Notes: generated from the letters alone by a model not told the origin. 64,000 nucleotides of DNA from Polynucleobacter sp. MWH-CaK5 (GCF_018687615.1 NZ_CP061299.1:620001-684000); one strand, 5' to 3'. Counted from the first letter of the stretch, positions 25,586 to 34,844 are shown. Numbers and translations are program-made.

Positions 25586-27207
25586 GTCAACAGGATTTCA
25601 ATTTGATTGATATCAAGCAGCTGAATTTGAGCTTTGGGCGAAAAACCGTCATCAGCAACTTCAGTTTAAAAATCAATGCGGGTGAAAGAATCGCCATTGT
25701 TGGAGAGTCAGGTTCCGGTAAAACCTTGACCGGTCTATCGATCATGGGTCTTTTGCCTGAAGGCGCGAACATCACTGGTGAAATCAATTGCCAAATTAAT
25801 CAGAAGTCGCAAAACTTATTGGCATTGAGTGAAGCTGAAATGCGCAGTATTCGTGGCAAAGACATTGCCATGATTTTTCAAGAACCCATGACTGCTTTGA
25901 ACCCACTTTACACAGTGGGCAACCAGATCATGGAGGCGGTCCAGTGTCATGAACCTACTCTGAGCAATTCTATTTGCCAGCAGCGCGCCATTGAACTTCT
26001 TGAAAGAACAGGGATCCCTCAGGCCGCAGAGCGTTTTTCATATTACCCACACCAACTCTCAGGCGGTCAACGTCAGCGCGCGATGATTGCGATGGCCTTG
26101 GCTTGTAAACCAAGACTGTTGATTGCGGATGAACCAACCACAGCATTAGATCCTAGCTTGCGGATTCAAATCTTGGATTTATTAAAGGATTTGCAAGAAG
26201 ACGCGAAGTCACATGGTGGTATGGCTGTGATTTTGATCACTCATGATTTGAATATGGTGCGTCATTTTGCTAACCGTGTGGCGGTGATGTATCAAGGCAA
26301 GTTATTGGAGTGCAAATCAACCGAAGAAGTTTTTAGCCATCCGGATCATCCCTACACTAATAGTTTGGTCAACAGTAAGCCAGTGCGTAACGTCTTACCT
26401 GTGGTGCCGATTGCGCCAGTGTTGCTCAAAGCAGAGCAGGTCAGCGTTGCTTATCCTCAGGCAGGCAAGGGCACTTTTGGTGGAAACTTCGGCCGAGGTA
26501 TTGCGCAATTCATCAGAGGTTTTCATTTTTCTGATTTATGGAAGCGTGAATACCAACAAGTCGTTAAAGATGTGAGCCTTGAATTGCGCCAAGGTGAAAC
26601 CTTGGGTTTGATTGGCGAATCAGGTTCGGGTAAATCAACTTTGGCCATGGCTCTTTTAGATTTGTTGGGCCAAACGGGTGCCAAAGTATCTGGTCAGGTT
26701 GAAGTCTTGGGGCATGATTGGCTCAAGTTAAATACAACTGAGCGCAGTCGTCTAAGAGCTTCGTTTCAGGTGATCTTCCAAGATCCTTTTGGCTCATTGT
26801 CACCGCGCATGACTGTTGGACAAATCGTTGGTGAGGGCTTGTCTTTGCATCAGGCAGATTTATCAGCTGATGCGAGAAAAGCAAAGGTCATCGATGTTTT
26901 AAAAGAGGTTGGTTTGGATCGGACGGCTTACAGCAGGTATCCCCATGAATTCTCTGGTGGCCAAAGACAAAGAATCGCGATTGCTCGGGCACTGATCTTA
27001 AAGCCCCAAATACTGGTTTTAGATGAACCAACATCGGCTTTGGATGTCACTATTCAGAAACAAATATTGGCCTTACTTTCAGATTTACAGCACAAATACA
27101 ATATGGCTTATCTATTGATCAGCCACGACCTTGAGGTGGTGGAAGCCATGTCTCACCGAGTCATTACCTTGAAAAAAGGTAAACAAATCAAGCATCAAGA
27201 GCTATAA
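25582..27207 (+). CDS. yejF: Peptide ABC transporter ATPase YejF, double-domain
   Basis: A 541-residue cytosolic ATPase with two fused ABC domains, as in E. coli YejF. The first has Walker A GESGSGKT (residues 41-48), signature LSGGQRQR and Walker B LLIADEPTTALD. The second has GESGSGKS, SGGQRQRIAIARAL and LVLDEPTSALD. All catalytic motifs are intact in both. It powers import through YejB/YejE. It is the last gene of the yej operon. The next gene has its own TATAAT box 32 bases on. Confidence 0.95.
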   Translation: MSQQDFNLIDIKQLNLSFGRKTVISNFSLKINAGERIAIVGESGSGKTLTGLSIMGLLPEGANITGEINCQINQKSQNLLALSEAEMRSIRGKDIAMIFQEPMTALNPLYTVGNQIMEAVQCHEPTLSNSICQQRAIELLERTGIPQAAERFSYYPHQLSGGQRQRAMIAMALACKPRLLIADEPTTALDPSLRIQILDLLKDLQEDAKSHGGMAVILITHDLNMVRHFANRVAVMYQGKLLECKSTEEVFSHPDHPYTNSLVNSKPVRNVLPVVPIAPVLLKAEQVSVAYPQAGKGTFGGNFGRGIAQFIRGFHFSDLWKREYQQVVKDVSLELRQGETLGLIGESGSGKSTLAMALLDLLGQTGAKVSGQVEVLGHDWLKLNTTERSRLRASFQVIFQDPFGSLSPRMTVGQIVGEGLSLHQADLSADARKAKVIDVLKEVGLDRTAYSRYPHEFSGGQRQRIAIARALILKPQILVLDEPTSALDVTIQKQILALLSDLQHKYNMAYLLISHDLEVVEAMSHRVITLKKGKQIKHQEL

Positions 27208-27215
27208 ACCAGGAT

Positions 27216-27245
27216 TTGGTTGTAAGCTATTGTTCAGGTTATAAT
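27216..27245 (+). promoter_or_regulatory. Probable promoter of the NlpC/P60 peptidase
   Basis: TTGGTT (27216-27221), an 18-base spacer and TATAAT (27240-27245). The ATG at 27254 lies eight bases downstream without a Shine-Dalgarno sequence, so the mRNA may be leaderless. It gives the peptidase gene a promoter apart from yejABEF. Confidence 0.55.
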
Positions 27246-27253
27246 TGAGCTTC

Positions 27254-27868
27254 ATGTCAAAAATACACCGCAAACTCCTTGCCGCCGTGGTTTTACTGGG
27301 TTCCCTTCAAGTGGGGCCGGTATTTTCTCAGTCTTTGACTGAAGAAGAGCCATTGCCCAAGACATTTGCTTCATCAGTCTCATCAGTTTCAACAGCTGTT
27401 GTTGATAAAACAGAGTCATTGATCAATAACGCCATGCAGTTGATTGGTGTGCGTTATCGCTGGGGTGGTAATACGCCTCAAAGCGGTTTGGATTGCAGTG
27501 GTTTTGTGCGTTATGTATTTAACGACACCTTCGGTTTTTTATTGCCTCGCAAATCAGCTCAAATGAGCAAAGTTGGTTTAGAGATTGGCAAAGAAGAGTT
27601 GCGTCCAGGTGATTTGGTCTTCTTTAACACCATGCGCCATGCTTTTTCTCATGTAGGTATCTACGTTGGTGACAATAAATTCATTCATGCGCCATCGAGA
27701 GGTAAATCCATTCGTGTGGATGACATGACCAAGGTTTATTGGGAAAAGCGCTATAACGGTGCACGTCGTGTTGAGAACACCAATGGCTTTGATGTGATGT
27801 CAGAAGAGCAGCGTCAACAGTTATTGATCGACTTCCAAGAGCGCTTGGATAAAACTGGTCGTCTTTAA
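27254..27868 (+). CDS. Exported NlpC/P60 (C40) peptidase
   Basis: A 204-residue exported cysteine peptidase. The signal peptide is about residues 1-27 (ending near GPVFSQS). A linker of about 30 residues precedes the NlpC/P60 domain: RYRWGGNTPQSGLDCSGFVRYVF holds the catalytic cysteine, SHVGIYVGDNKFIHAPS the histidine. Such enzymes cut D-Glu-DAP-type bonds in peptidoglycan stem peptides. A paralog with a lipobox is at 60990-61553. The position behind yejABEF may link peptide release with peptide uptake (inference). I chose the ATG at 27254. An upstream TTG is open but overlaps the promoter. Confidence 0.9.
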   Translation: MSKIHRKLLAAVVLLGSLQVGPVFSQSLTEEEPLPKTFASSVSSVSTAVVDKTESLINNAMQLIGVRYRWGGNTPQSGLDCSGFVRYVFNDTFGFLLPRKSAQMSKVGLEIGKEELRPGDLVFFNTMRHAFSHVGIYVGDNKFIHAPSRGKSIRVDDMTKVYWEKRYNGARRVENTNGFDVMSEEQRQQLLIDFQERLDKTGRL

Positions 27869-27875
27869 TTCTTTC

Positions 27876-28808
27876 TTAGATTTTCAGTAAGTTCTTTATT
27901 TGCGATATCTGTCTCATCGCAGATTCCTCACCGGCCAAAATAGCGGCATTCCTCGATTTAAAGTCAGTGCCTCTCATGCCTTTTAGTTCTGGCTGAATCA
28001 CCACGTGAGCAAGATCTAATTCAAAAGTATTGATGCTTTTACTCATGATCGACGTTGTGTGTAAAAGAATGCCCAAGCTTCCAGAGCTGTCTTGAGAGCT
28101 TGGTTCGGTTGATATGTTGACCGCAATCACAATATCAGCACCCATTTGTTTGGCATATCTCACTGGCACAGGGGATACCAAACCACCATCCACGTACTCG
28201 CGACCTTGAATGATGGTGGGTTGGAAAACTCCCGGAATGCTACAAGATGCTCGAACAGCTTGACCCGTATCGCCTCGCTGGAACAAAACCCCGTTACCTG
28301 TTTGTAAATCAGTGCCAACAATGCCTAGAGGCATTGCTAAATTTTCAATCGTTTGATTTTTTACCAAGCGATTCACCATGGCTTGAAGTGCATCACCTTT
28401 GATCATTCCACCAAATCGACCGGAGAAGGGGAGTGCCCAATCCGTGATGGCTGCTTCGTCTAGTGACAAAGCAATTTTTTGCAATTCAGTGCCTCGATAT
28501 CCTGATGCGTATAAAGCTGCGATCACGCTGCCAGCGCTGGTACCAACCACTAGATTCGGAAATATGCCTTGAGATTCAAGTGCTTTGATGACACCGATGT
28601 GAGCAAAGCCTCTCGCAGCTCCACCACCCAAAGCCAGGCCAATAACTGGTTTTTTAGGCTTAATCGTAGAGCAGGACGTCAAACCTCCGATTCCAAGAGC
28701 ACCTAAACTGATCAGGGTCAAAAAGCTGCGTCGAGAATTGTGATAATATAGATGATAATCATTCTCAATTGTATTTAAATCATTATCTGGATCGGAGTTC
28801 TTATTCAT
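27876..28808 (-). CDS. Patatin-like phospholipase, probable Tat lipoprotein
   Basis: A 310-residue serine hydrolase of the patatin/RssA group, acting on membrane lipids or related esters. The N-terminus is unusual: about 26 polar residues, then NSRRSFLTLISLG and a lipobox LTSC, which reads as a twin-arginine signal with lipidation. The catalytic parts are intact: the glycine-rich GLALGGGAARGFAHIG, the nucleophile elbow GTSAG and the aspartate motif DGGLVSPVPV. The start codon abuts the start codon of the iron-binding protein on the other strand, and a Fur-like site lies within codons 15-21. No alternative start between is convincing. Confidence 0.88.
   Translation of the reverse strand: MNKNSDPDNDLNTIENDYHLYYHNSRRSFLTLISLGALGIGGLTSCSTIKPKKPVIGLALGGGAARGFAHIGVIKALESQGIFPNLVVGTSAGSVIAALYASGYRGTELQKIALSLDEAAITDWALPFSGRFGGMIKGDALQAMVNRLVKNQTIENLAMPLGIVGTDLQTGNGVLFQRGDTGQAVRASCSIPGVFQPTIIQGREYVDGGLVSPVPVRYAKQMGADIVIAVNISTEPSSQDSSGSLGILLHTTSIMSKSINTFELDLAHVVIQPELKGMRGTDFKSRNAAILAGEESAMRQISQIKNLLKI
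28748..28766. promoter_or_regulatory. Fur box inside the 5' end of the patatin gene
   Basis: The 19 bases match the Fur consensus GATAATGATAATCATTATC at about 14 positions, with an unbroken GATAATCATT core (28754-28763). It is 43 bases before the ATG of the iron-binding protein gene, a fitting position for iron repression of that promoter. Confidence 0.6.
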
Positions 28809-29870
28809 ATGTTGTCGACTAAAAAATCTCTATTGGCGATTGTTTCTTCTTTTGGCTTAATTACTGGCCTAACGACTGTAACACCAGCATTATCTCAGCC
28901 ATCTCAGATTTTGAACTTATATTCTGCGCGTCATTACCAGACTGATGAAGCTTTGTATGCTGAATTCACCAAACAAACAGGCATCAAGATCAATCGCATT
29001 GAGGCAGATGACAACGCGCTTTTAGAGCGTTTGCGCAGTGAGGGTAAAAATAGTCCAGCAGATGTGATCCTATTGGTTGATGCAGCAAGACTTTGGCGCG
29101 CTGAAATTGAAGGCTTTTTCCAGCCTATTCAGTCAAAAGTATTGGATACAAGGATTCCTAAAAACTTCCGCTCGAATGACATTGGTCAGGGCAGTCAGTG
29201 GTTTGGTTTCTCAAGCAGAGCTCGCGTGATTGTTTATAACAAAGCCAGCATGAACCCAAAAGATGTTGATACCTATGAAAAATTAGCTGACCCAGTGAAT
29301 AAAGGCAAGGTTTGCACTCGTTCAGGTTCTCATCCTTATATGTTGTCATTGATTGGTGCGATGTATGAACGTCAAGGCGAAGTAAAAACAGAAGCTTGGG
29401 CTAAAGGCATGGTGGCAAATATGGCTCGAGCACCAAAGGGTGGTGATACTGATCAAATCAAAGCAGTTGCTTCAGGTGAGTGTGGTGTGGCGTTGACCAA
29501 CTCCTACTATTTGGCGCGCTTGATGCGTTCTACAAAACCAGCCGATCTGCAGATTGTGGCAAAAGTTGGTTTGATTTGGCCAAACCAAGCAAGCTCTGGT
29601 GTTCACATGAATATTGCTGGTGGTGCTGTGGCGAGTTACGCCCCAAATAAAGCAGCTGCAATTAAATTCCTTGAGTATTTATCGAGTGATTCTGCTCAGC
29701 AATACTTTGCTAATGGCAACAATGAGTGGCCAGTAGTGAAGTCTGTAAAAACCAGCAATGAAGCACTAAATAAGTTGGGAAGCTTTAAACAAGAGAATAT
29801 TTCGATTGCATCTATTGGTAAAAATCAAATTTATGCACAAAAAATATTGGACAGAGTGTCCTATAAGTAA
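28809..29870 (+). CDS. Periplasmic iron(III)-binding protein (FbpA/FutA type)
   Basis: A 353-residue exported substrate-binding protein of iron ABC importers. The signal peptide ends near PALSQPSQ. The mature start ILNLYSARHYQTDEALYAEFTKQTGIKI matches FutA/FbpA, as does GVALTNSYYLARLM, which carries the paired tyrosines that bind iron in this family. No permease or ATPase gene is adjacent, so it must work with genes outside the window. Regulation by Fur is likely from the box 43 bases upstream. The GGAG Shine-Dalgarno sequence is a little far (about 12 bases). ccoI follows after 27 bases. Confidence 0.9.
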   Translation: MLSTKKSLLAIVSSFGLITGLTTVTPALSQPSQILNLYSARHYQTDEALYAEFTKQTGIKINRIEADDNALLERLRSEGKNSPADVILLVDAARLWRAEIEGFFQPIQSKVLDTRIPKNFRSNDIGQGSQWFGFSSRARVIVYNKASMNPKDVDTYEKLADPVNKGKVCTRSGSHPYMLSLIGAMYERQGEVKTEAWAKGMVANMARAPKGGDTDQIKAVASGECGVALTNSYYLARLMRSTKPADLQIVAKVGLIWPNQASSGVHMNIAGGAVASYAPNKAAAIKFLEYLSSDSAQQYFANGNNEWPVVKSVKTSNEALNKLGSFKQENISIASIGKNQIYAQKILDRVSYK

Positions 29871-29885
29871 AAAGAAAGCCTAGAA

Positions 29886-29916
29886 TCTCAGGCTGAGATG
29901 AATACTAAGCCTGAGA
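29886..29916 (+). promoter_or_regulatory. Hairpin enclosing the ccoI start codon
   Basis: TCTCAGGCT (29886-29894) and AGCCTGAGA (29908-29916) are perfect inverted repeats. The ccoI ATG (29898-29900) sits in the 13-base loop. In RNA this could modulate initiation. A shorter competing stem upstream (AGCCT with AGGCT) is also possible. Confidence 0.45.
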
Positions 29917-32366
29917 CCCCACTTTCAATCGGTGACTGCTATCACTGCGGCGGCGATCTAACCAGCGAAAACCACTATGAGGCAACGCTTGGTGGATCGC
30001 CTCGTTATTTTTGTTGTGCGGGTTGTTTGGCGATTGCGCAAACAATTCATGGTCAGGGTTTAGAAGCCTTTTACGCACGACGCATTCCGCTGGGTCTTAA
30101 GCCTGATGATCTTGGCCAATTAACGGATCAAGTTCCTGATGCTCTTTTAGCCTACGACGACCCAGTCTTGATGGATCGATTTACGCGAGCTTCATCAGAA
30201 TATGCGGGCGAAGTTGAAACCACCTTGCGTTTGGAGAAGATTCGCTGCGCTGCCTGTGTCTGGTTGAATGAGCAACATTTGAAAAGATTGTTTGGAGTCA
30301 AGGACGTACAAATCAATTATGTGACTCAGCGTGCCACGGTCAGATTTAATCCTAAGGAAGTGAATCTATCGACATTGCTTCATTCGGTTGAGCAAATTGG
30401 TTACGAAGCCTGGCCTTTTGAACCTTCGATGAGTGCTGATCTGGCTAAAAAAGAACGCCGTCATTTATTGATGCGATTGGGCGTTGCTGTGTTGGGGATG
30501 ATGCAAGTCATGATGTATGCCTGGCCGACATACACAGGTGCTGATGATCTTCTTGTCGAGCAAGAGTTGTTATTGGGTTGGACGAGTTGGGCTTTGACTG
30601 TTCCAGTAGTTCTTTATTCTGCAGGCCCTATGTTCGTGGTTGCTTGGCACAGCATTAGAAATTTTCCAAAGACGGGCATGTTGGGTATGGATGTGCCTGT
30701 ATCGCTTGCAGTTGCATTGGCTTTCATAGCAGGCACCATCAGTTTGGTCTTCGGTGTTGGTGAAAGTTATTTTGATTCCATCACCATGTTCATTGCATTT
30801 TTACTGGGAGCAAGATATTTAGAATTGTTGGCCAGACAAGACGCACAGGGTGGCGCAGAAGCTTTGGCAAAACAATTGCCTGCCACTTGCGATCGATTTG
30901 AAGATTATGCAAATTCTGAAGTTATTAAATCAGTACCGGTGGTCAGGTGTGTGATTGGTGATGTATTGCGTATTGCACCCGGCGATGTGATTCCAGTCGA
31001 TGGTGTTCTGCTCTCAGGTGAGGCAAGTTTGAACGAAGCGATTCTCTCCGGAGAATCTCGACCAGTGTCTAAAGAAGTTGGTGATGTTCTGTATGCAGGA
31101 AGTCACAACATTGTGAGTCCGATTGTGATGCGCATCACGGCTTTGGGTCAGGGCACAAGAATCGCAGGCATTGCTTCACTGCTTGATAAGGCTCTCTTAG
31201 CAAAACCTCAAGTAGTTGGCTTAGCAGAAAAGTGGGCTGGTTATTTTGTTGTGTTCTTGATGGCAGCAGCGGGGCTGACTGCAATTGCTTGGTATTTCTT
31301 AGACCCTCTTAAAGCTTGGGAAACTGCTGTAGCTGTGTTGGTGGCAAGTTGTCCATGCGCTTTATCTTTGGCCACGCCTGCTGCGATGGCTGCGGCTCAA
31401 GGCGCTATTACAAAATTAGGTTTACTGGTGGTCAGAGGTCATGTCATGGAGACTTTGGCCAAGGCAACAGATTTAGTGATTGATAAAACTGGCACTCTCA
31501 CCACAGGCCATCCTGAATTAAAAGCTATTTTGTCTTTGCGTTCTGGTTATACCGAGCAACAAGTGTTGGCAATTGCTGCGGCCATGGAGTCTGGGCAAAA
31601 GCATCCTTTGGCTTTGGCAATTTTAGAAGCTGCACAAAAACGAGACATTCAGCCGGTCATCTTAAGCGAAGCGCCAGTGAGTGAATTGGGCAAGGGTTTG
31701 CGTTCAGGTGTTTATCAATTAGGTGCTCGTCAGTGGTTAAGTCTTGAGCCTATTCTGGTGTCCCAAGAAAACGAACAAGCCAGCTTGGTGTATTTAAAAG
31801 ATGATCAAGGATTGTTGGCAGTGTTTGCTTTGTTGGATACGCCAAGACCAGGCGCTATGGAATTTATCAAGCAAGTTCAGGCAAGAGGTATTCAGGTTCA
31901 CCTGTTATCAGGTGATGATCCGCAAACTGTTGCATGGTGGGCTCGCTACTTTGGTATTGATCATCATCAGGGTGGGGCCTTGCCCGAAAATAAGTTTTCA
32001 TTCAGTGAAGCGCTGCAAAAAGAAGGTAAGGTAGTGTGGGCTGTTGGCGATGGTGTGAACGATGCGCCATTTTTAGCGAAGGCCAATGTCTCCGTTGCTG
32101 TTGGTAGTGGCGCACCTTTGGCGCAAGCTGGAGCTGATGCTGTGTTGACCACCGAATCATTAAAACCTTTATCGCAAGCTTTAGATCTTGCAGATAAAAC
32201 CAAAATCATCATGCGCCAAAATTTAATTTGGGCTTTTGTTTATAACGTGGTTGCCATACCGATTGCAATGATGGGCTTGGTCAATCCATGGATCGCAGGA
32301 ATAGGGATGAGCTTATCCTCTTTAGCGGTCACATTGAATGCTTGGCGTTTAAGAAAAACTCGCTAA
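29898..32366 (+). CDS. ccoI: Copper-transporting P1B-ATPase for cbb3 oxidase assembly
   Basis: An 822-residue inner-membrane P-type ATPase of the CcoI/FixI group, which moves copper for cbb3 oxidase maturation. An N-terminal cysteine-rich zone (CYHCGG, CCAGC) precedes an HMA-like domain with RCAACVW. The transmembrane metal site is C485-P-C487 (SCPCAL), the phosphorylation motif D529-KTGTLT, and the hinge motif GDGVNDAPF. All catalytic elements are intact. ccoS follows 36 bases later, then the oxidase operon. It may be reached by read-through from the Fur-controlled iron gene 27 bases upstream. Confidence 0.95.
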   Translation: MNTKPETPLSIGDCYHCGGDLTSENHYEATLGGSPRYFCCAGCLAIAQTIHGQGLEAFYARRIPLGLKPDDLGQLTDQVPDALLAYDDPVLMDRFTRASSEYAGEVETTLRLEKIRCAACVWLNEQHLKRLFGVKDVQINYVTQRATVRFNPKEVNLSTLLHSVEQIGYEAWPFEPSMSADLAKKERRHLLMRLGVAVLGMMQVMMYAWPTYTGADDLLVEQELLLGWTSWALTVPVVLYSAGPMFVVAWHSIRNFPKTGMLGMDVPVSLAVALAFIAGTISLVFGVGESYFDSITMFIAFLLGARYLELLARQDAQGGAEALAKQLPATCDRFEDYANSEVIKSVPVVRCVIGDVLRIAPGDVIPVDGVLLSGEASLNEAILSGESRPVSKEVGDVLYAGSHNIVSPIVMRITALGQGTRIAGIASLLDKALLAKPQVVGLAEKWAGYFVVFLMAAAGLTAIAWYFLDPLKAWETAVAVLVASCPCALSLATPAAMAAAQGAITKLGLLVVRGHVMETLAKATDLVIDKTGTLTTGHPELKAILSLRSGYTEQQVLAIAAAMESGQKHPLALAILEAAQKRDIQPVILSEAPVSELGKGLRSGVYQLGARQWLSLEPILVSQENEQASLVYLKDDQGLLAVFALLDTPRPGAMEFIKQVQARGIQVHLLSGDDPQTVAWWARYFGIDHHQGGALPENKFSFSEALQKEGKVVWAVGDGVNDAPFLAKANVSVAVGSGAPLAQAGADAVLTTESLKPLSQALDLADKTKIIMRQNLIWAFVYNVVAIPIAMMGLVNPWIAGIGMSLSSLAVTLNAWRLRKTR

Positions 32367-32402
32367 TAAGCCCTATGAAAATTAATGAGCTAGACTAGTT
32401 AT

Positions 32403-32603
32403 ATGGAAAGTCTTTATTTACTCATCCCAATGTCTTTGGTTGTGATTGCTGTGATTGTTCTGATTTTGTATTGGGCAGTTAAGGGCGGCCAATTTGAAGA
32501 CTTAGAAGGTCCAGGCCATTCAATTTTGATGGATGATGATGTTTCACCCAATCGTGTCGTAGACAAAACATCCACAAGCACTTCAGTTAATCAAAAAGAT
32601 TAA
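32403..32603 (+). CDS. ccoS: cbb3 oxidase maturation protein CcoS
   Basis: A 66-residue single-span protein. One N-terminal helix (LYLLIPMSLVVIAVIVLILYWAV) is followed by the diagnostic KGGQFEDLEGPGHSILMDDD. CcoS is needed for insertion of heme and copper into the cbb3 catalytic subunit in studied bacteria. The position between ccoI and ccoN is the usual one. The length is normal. Confidence 0.95.
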   Translation: MESLYLLIPMSLVVIAVIVLILYWAVKGGQFEDLEGPGHSILMDDDVSPNRVVDKTSTSTSVNQKD

Positions 32604-32619
32604 TCTTTAGTCCCAAAAC

Positions 32620-32633
32620 TTGACCTACATCAA
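32620..32633 (+). promoter_or_regulatory. FNR box of the ccoNOQPG operon
   Basis: TTGAC-CTAC-ATCAA differs from the FNR consensus by one base. Its centre (32626.5) is 41.5 bases upstream of a start site predicted from the perfect TATAAT at 32656-32661, the standard class II activator position. It predicts oxygen-limited induction of the oxidase by the FNR encoded at 37956-38705. Confidence 0.8.
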
Positions 32634-32655
32634 GGTCATTCCTCCCTTCGATTTT

Positions 32656-32661
32656 TATAAT
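32656..32661 (+). promoter_or_regulatory. -10 box of the cbb3 oxidase operon
   Basis: A perfect TATAAT with no good -35 box, as expected for an FNR-dependent promoter. The ccoN ATG is 43 bases downstream and has GGGAGA before it. Confidence 0.75.
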
Positions 32662-32704
32662 CGCGACAGGATCAATCGGCTTTTAGGCTAGTAAGGGAGA
32701 AACC

Positions 32705-34150
32705 ATGGGGTTAACCGTGGGTAACACACAAGACAACTTTAACTACAAAGTTGTTCGCCAATTCGCTTTGGTAACAGTGCTTTGGGGCATTGTGGGCATG
32801 TTGGTAGGGGTCATTTTGGCGGCACAGCTAATTTGGCCAGATATCACCATGAATATTTCTTGGTTGAGCTATGGTCGTTTGCGCCCATTGCACACCAATG
32901 CGGTGATTTTTGCCTTTGGTGGTAGCGCATTGTTCGCAACTTCCTACTACATCGTGCAACGTACCTGTCAGGTTCGTTTGTTCTCAGATAAGTTGGCAGC
33001 CTTCACATTTTGGGGTTGGCAAGCAGTGATTGTTGCTGCAGCGATTTCATTGCCATTGGGCATGTCAACGTCCAAAGAATATGCTGAATTAGAGTGGCCG
33101 ATTGACGTTTTGATCACTTTGGTTTGGGTTGCTTACGCTGTGGTGTTCTTTGGCACAGTGATCAAGCGCAAAACAAAGCATATTTATGTGTCTAACTGGT
33201 TCTTTGGTGCTTACATTCTGACGATTGCCATGTTGCACATTTTCAATAACTTGGAAATGCCAGCAAGTCTATTCAAGTCTTACTCTGCTTATTCAGGTGC
33301 ACAAGATGCGATGGTTCAGTGGTGGTATGGCCACAATGCCGTTGGTTTCTTCTTAACAACAAGCTTCTTAGGCATGATGTATTACTTTATTCCTAAGCAA
33401 GCAGAGCGTCCAATCTATTCATATCGTTTGTCTATTGTTCACTTCTGGGCATTGAACTTCACGTATATGTGGGCAGGTCCTCACCATTTACAACACACAG
33501 CCTTGCCTGACTGGACTCAATCTTTAGGCATGGTGTTCTCATTGATCTTGTTGGCACCTTCATGGGGCGGCATGATCAACGGCATCATGACTTTGTCTGG
33601 CGCTTGGCACAAATTGCGCCGTGACCCAATCTTGAAGTTCTTGATCACCGCCTTGTCTTTCTACGGTATGTCTACGTTTGAAGGTTCAATGATGTCTATT
33701 AAGACTGTGAATAGCTTGTCTCACTACACAGACTGGACCATTGGCCACGTGCACTCAGGTGCATTGGGTTGGGTAGCGATGATCACGATTGGTTCTATGT
33801 ATTACTTGATTCCACGTTTGGTGGGTCAAAAAGAAATGCACAGCACCAAATTAATTGAATTGCATTTCTGGATTTCTACAATTGGCGTGGTTCTTTACAT
33901 CGCCGCGATGTGGATTGCTGGAGTGATGCAAGGTTTGATGTGGAGAGCCTTCCAACCAGACGGTACTTTGACTTACAGCTTTGTTGAATCTGTAAAAGCA
34001 ACTTATCCGTTCTATGCAATTCGTTTATTGGGTGGCGTATGTTTCTTGTCAGGTATGTTTGTGATGGCCTACAACGTGTTGAAGACAATTCGACACAAAG
34101 AGTTTGTAGATGCGCCAATTCCAACAAGTAACTTGGCAGCTGCCCACTAA
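32705..34150 (+). CDS. ccoN: cbb3-type cytochrome c oxidase subunit I
   Basis: A 481-residue, 12-helix catalytic subunit that reduces oxygen to water and pumps protons in micro-oxic conditions. Heme and copper ligands are visible: [10 protein letters not shown] near residue 63, [15 protein letters not shown] for the CuB/crosslink region, [14 protein letters not shown] with two histidines, and [14 protein letters not shown] with the paired histidines for the hemes. Length and order match the family. It is the first gene of the operon, under an FNR-type promoter, and has a strong Shine-Dalgarno sequence. Confidence 0.97.
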   Translation: MGLTVGNTQDNFNYKVVRQFALVTVLWGIVGMLVGVILAAQLIWPDITMNISWLSYGRLRPLHTNAVIFAFGGSALFATSYYIVQRTCQVRLFSDKLAAFTFWGWQAVIVAAAISLPLGMSTSKEYAELEWPIDVLITLVWVAYAVVFFGTVIKRKTKHIYVSNWFFGAYILTIAMLHIFNNLEMPASLFKSYSAYSGAQDAMVQWWYGHNAVGFFLTTSFLGMMYYFIPKQAERPIYSYRLSIVHFWALNFTYMWAGPHHLQHTALPDWTQSLGMVFSLILLAPSWGGMINGIMTLSGAWHKLRRDPILKFLITALSFYGMSTFEGSMMSIKTVNSLSHYTDWTIGHVHSGALGWVAMITIGSMYYLIPRLVGQKEMHSTKLIELHFWISTIGVVLYIAAMWIAGVMQGLMWRAFQPDGTLTYSFVESVKATYPFYAIRLLGGVCFLSGMFVMAYNVLKTIRHKEFVDAPIPTSNLAAAH

Positions 34151-34168
34151 GCCAAAGGAGAGATCACT

Positions 34169-34825
34169 ATGTCTGATAATAAAAAATTCTTCTCTCACAA
34201 CACGCTCGAAACTAATGCGGGTTGGTTGATTGTGATGACTGTGGTGGTTGTGGCCATTGCTGGTTTGGTACAGATCGTGCCATTGTTTTTCCAGCACTCA
34301 ACGACCAAGCCTGCTGAAGGCGTAACGCCTTACTCTGCACTTCGCTTAGCAGGTCGCGATGTGTACCAAAGAGAAGGTTGTGTTGGTTGTCATTCACAAC
34401 ACATTCGTACTTTGCGTTCAGAAACTGAGCGTTATGGTCCTTACTCTGTTGCAGGTGAGTCTGTATTTGATCGCCCATTCTTGTGGGGTTCAAAGAGAAC
34501 TGGTCCTGATTTAGCTCGTGTGGGCGGACGCTATTCAGATGATTGGCACCGCATTCATTTGCGCAATCCTCGTGACGTGGTGCCTGAATCCAATATGCCT
34601 GGATACCCATGGTTGGCAAAAGCACCTGCGAGCAATGTGGGTGATATCTCTGCACACATGAGAGCCATGAGCCGTTTGGGTGTTCCGTACACAGAAGAAG
34701 AAATTGCGAATGGACCAAAAGAGCTTGAAGGCAAGACTGAAGAAGATGCATTGGTTGCTTACTTGCAAGGTTTGGGAACCAATCGCCGTGCGGTTGACCC
34801 AGTTAAAACAACGGCAGCTCAGTAA
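34169..34825 (+). CDS. ccoO: cbb3-type oxidase subunit II (mono-heme cytochrome c)
   Basis: A 218-residue membrane-anchored cytochrome. One N-terminal helix ([24 protein letters not shown]) is followed by a periplasmic domain with the heme site C71-V-G-C74-H75 ([10 protein letters not shown]). [31 protein letters not shown] is a stretch typical of CcoO, and NMPGYPWL likely carries the methionine ligand. It receives electrons from CcoP and passes them to CcoN. It is 18 bases after ccoN with a GGAGAG Shine-Dalgarno sequence. Confidence 0.97.
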   Translation: MSDNKKFFSHNTLETNAGWLIVMTVVVVAIAGLVQIVPLFFQHSTTKPAEGVTPYSALRLAGRDVYQREGCVGCHSQHIRTLRSETERYGPYSVAGESVFDRPFLWGSKRTGPDLARVGGRYSDDWHRIHLRNPRDVVPESNMPGYPWLAKAPASNVGDISAHMRAMSRLGVPYTEEEIANGPKELEGKTEEDALVAYLQGLGTNRRAVDPVKTTAAQ

Positions 34826-34844
34826 TTTCAAATAAGAGATAGCA

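Noticed and set aside
34212..34751. Long open frame of 179 codons on the minus strand opposite ccoO
   Set aside because: It is a shadow of ccoO, with no ribosome site and no recognisable domain.
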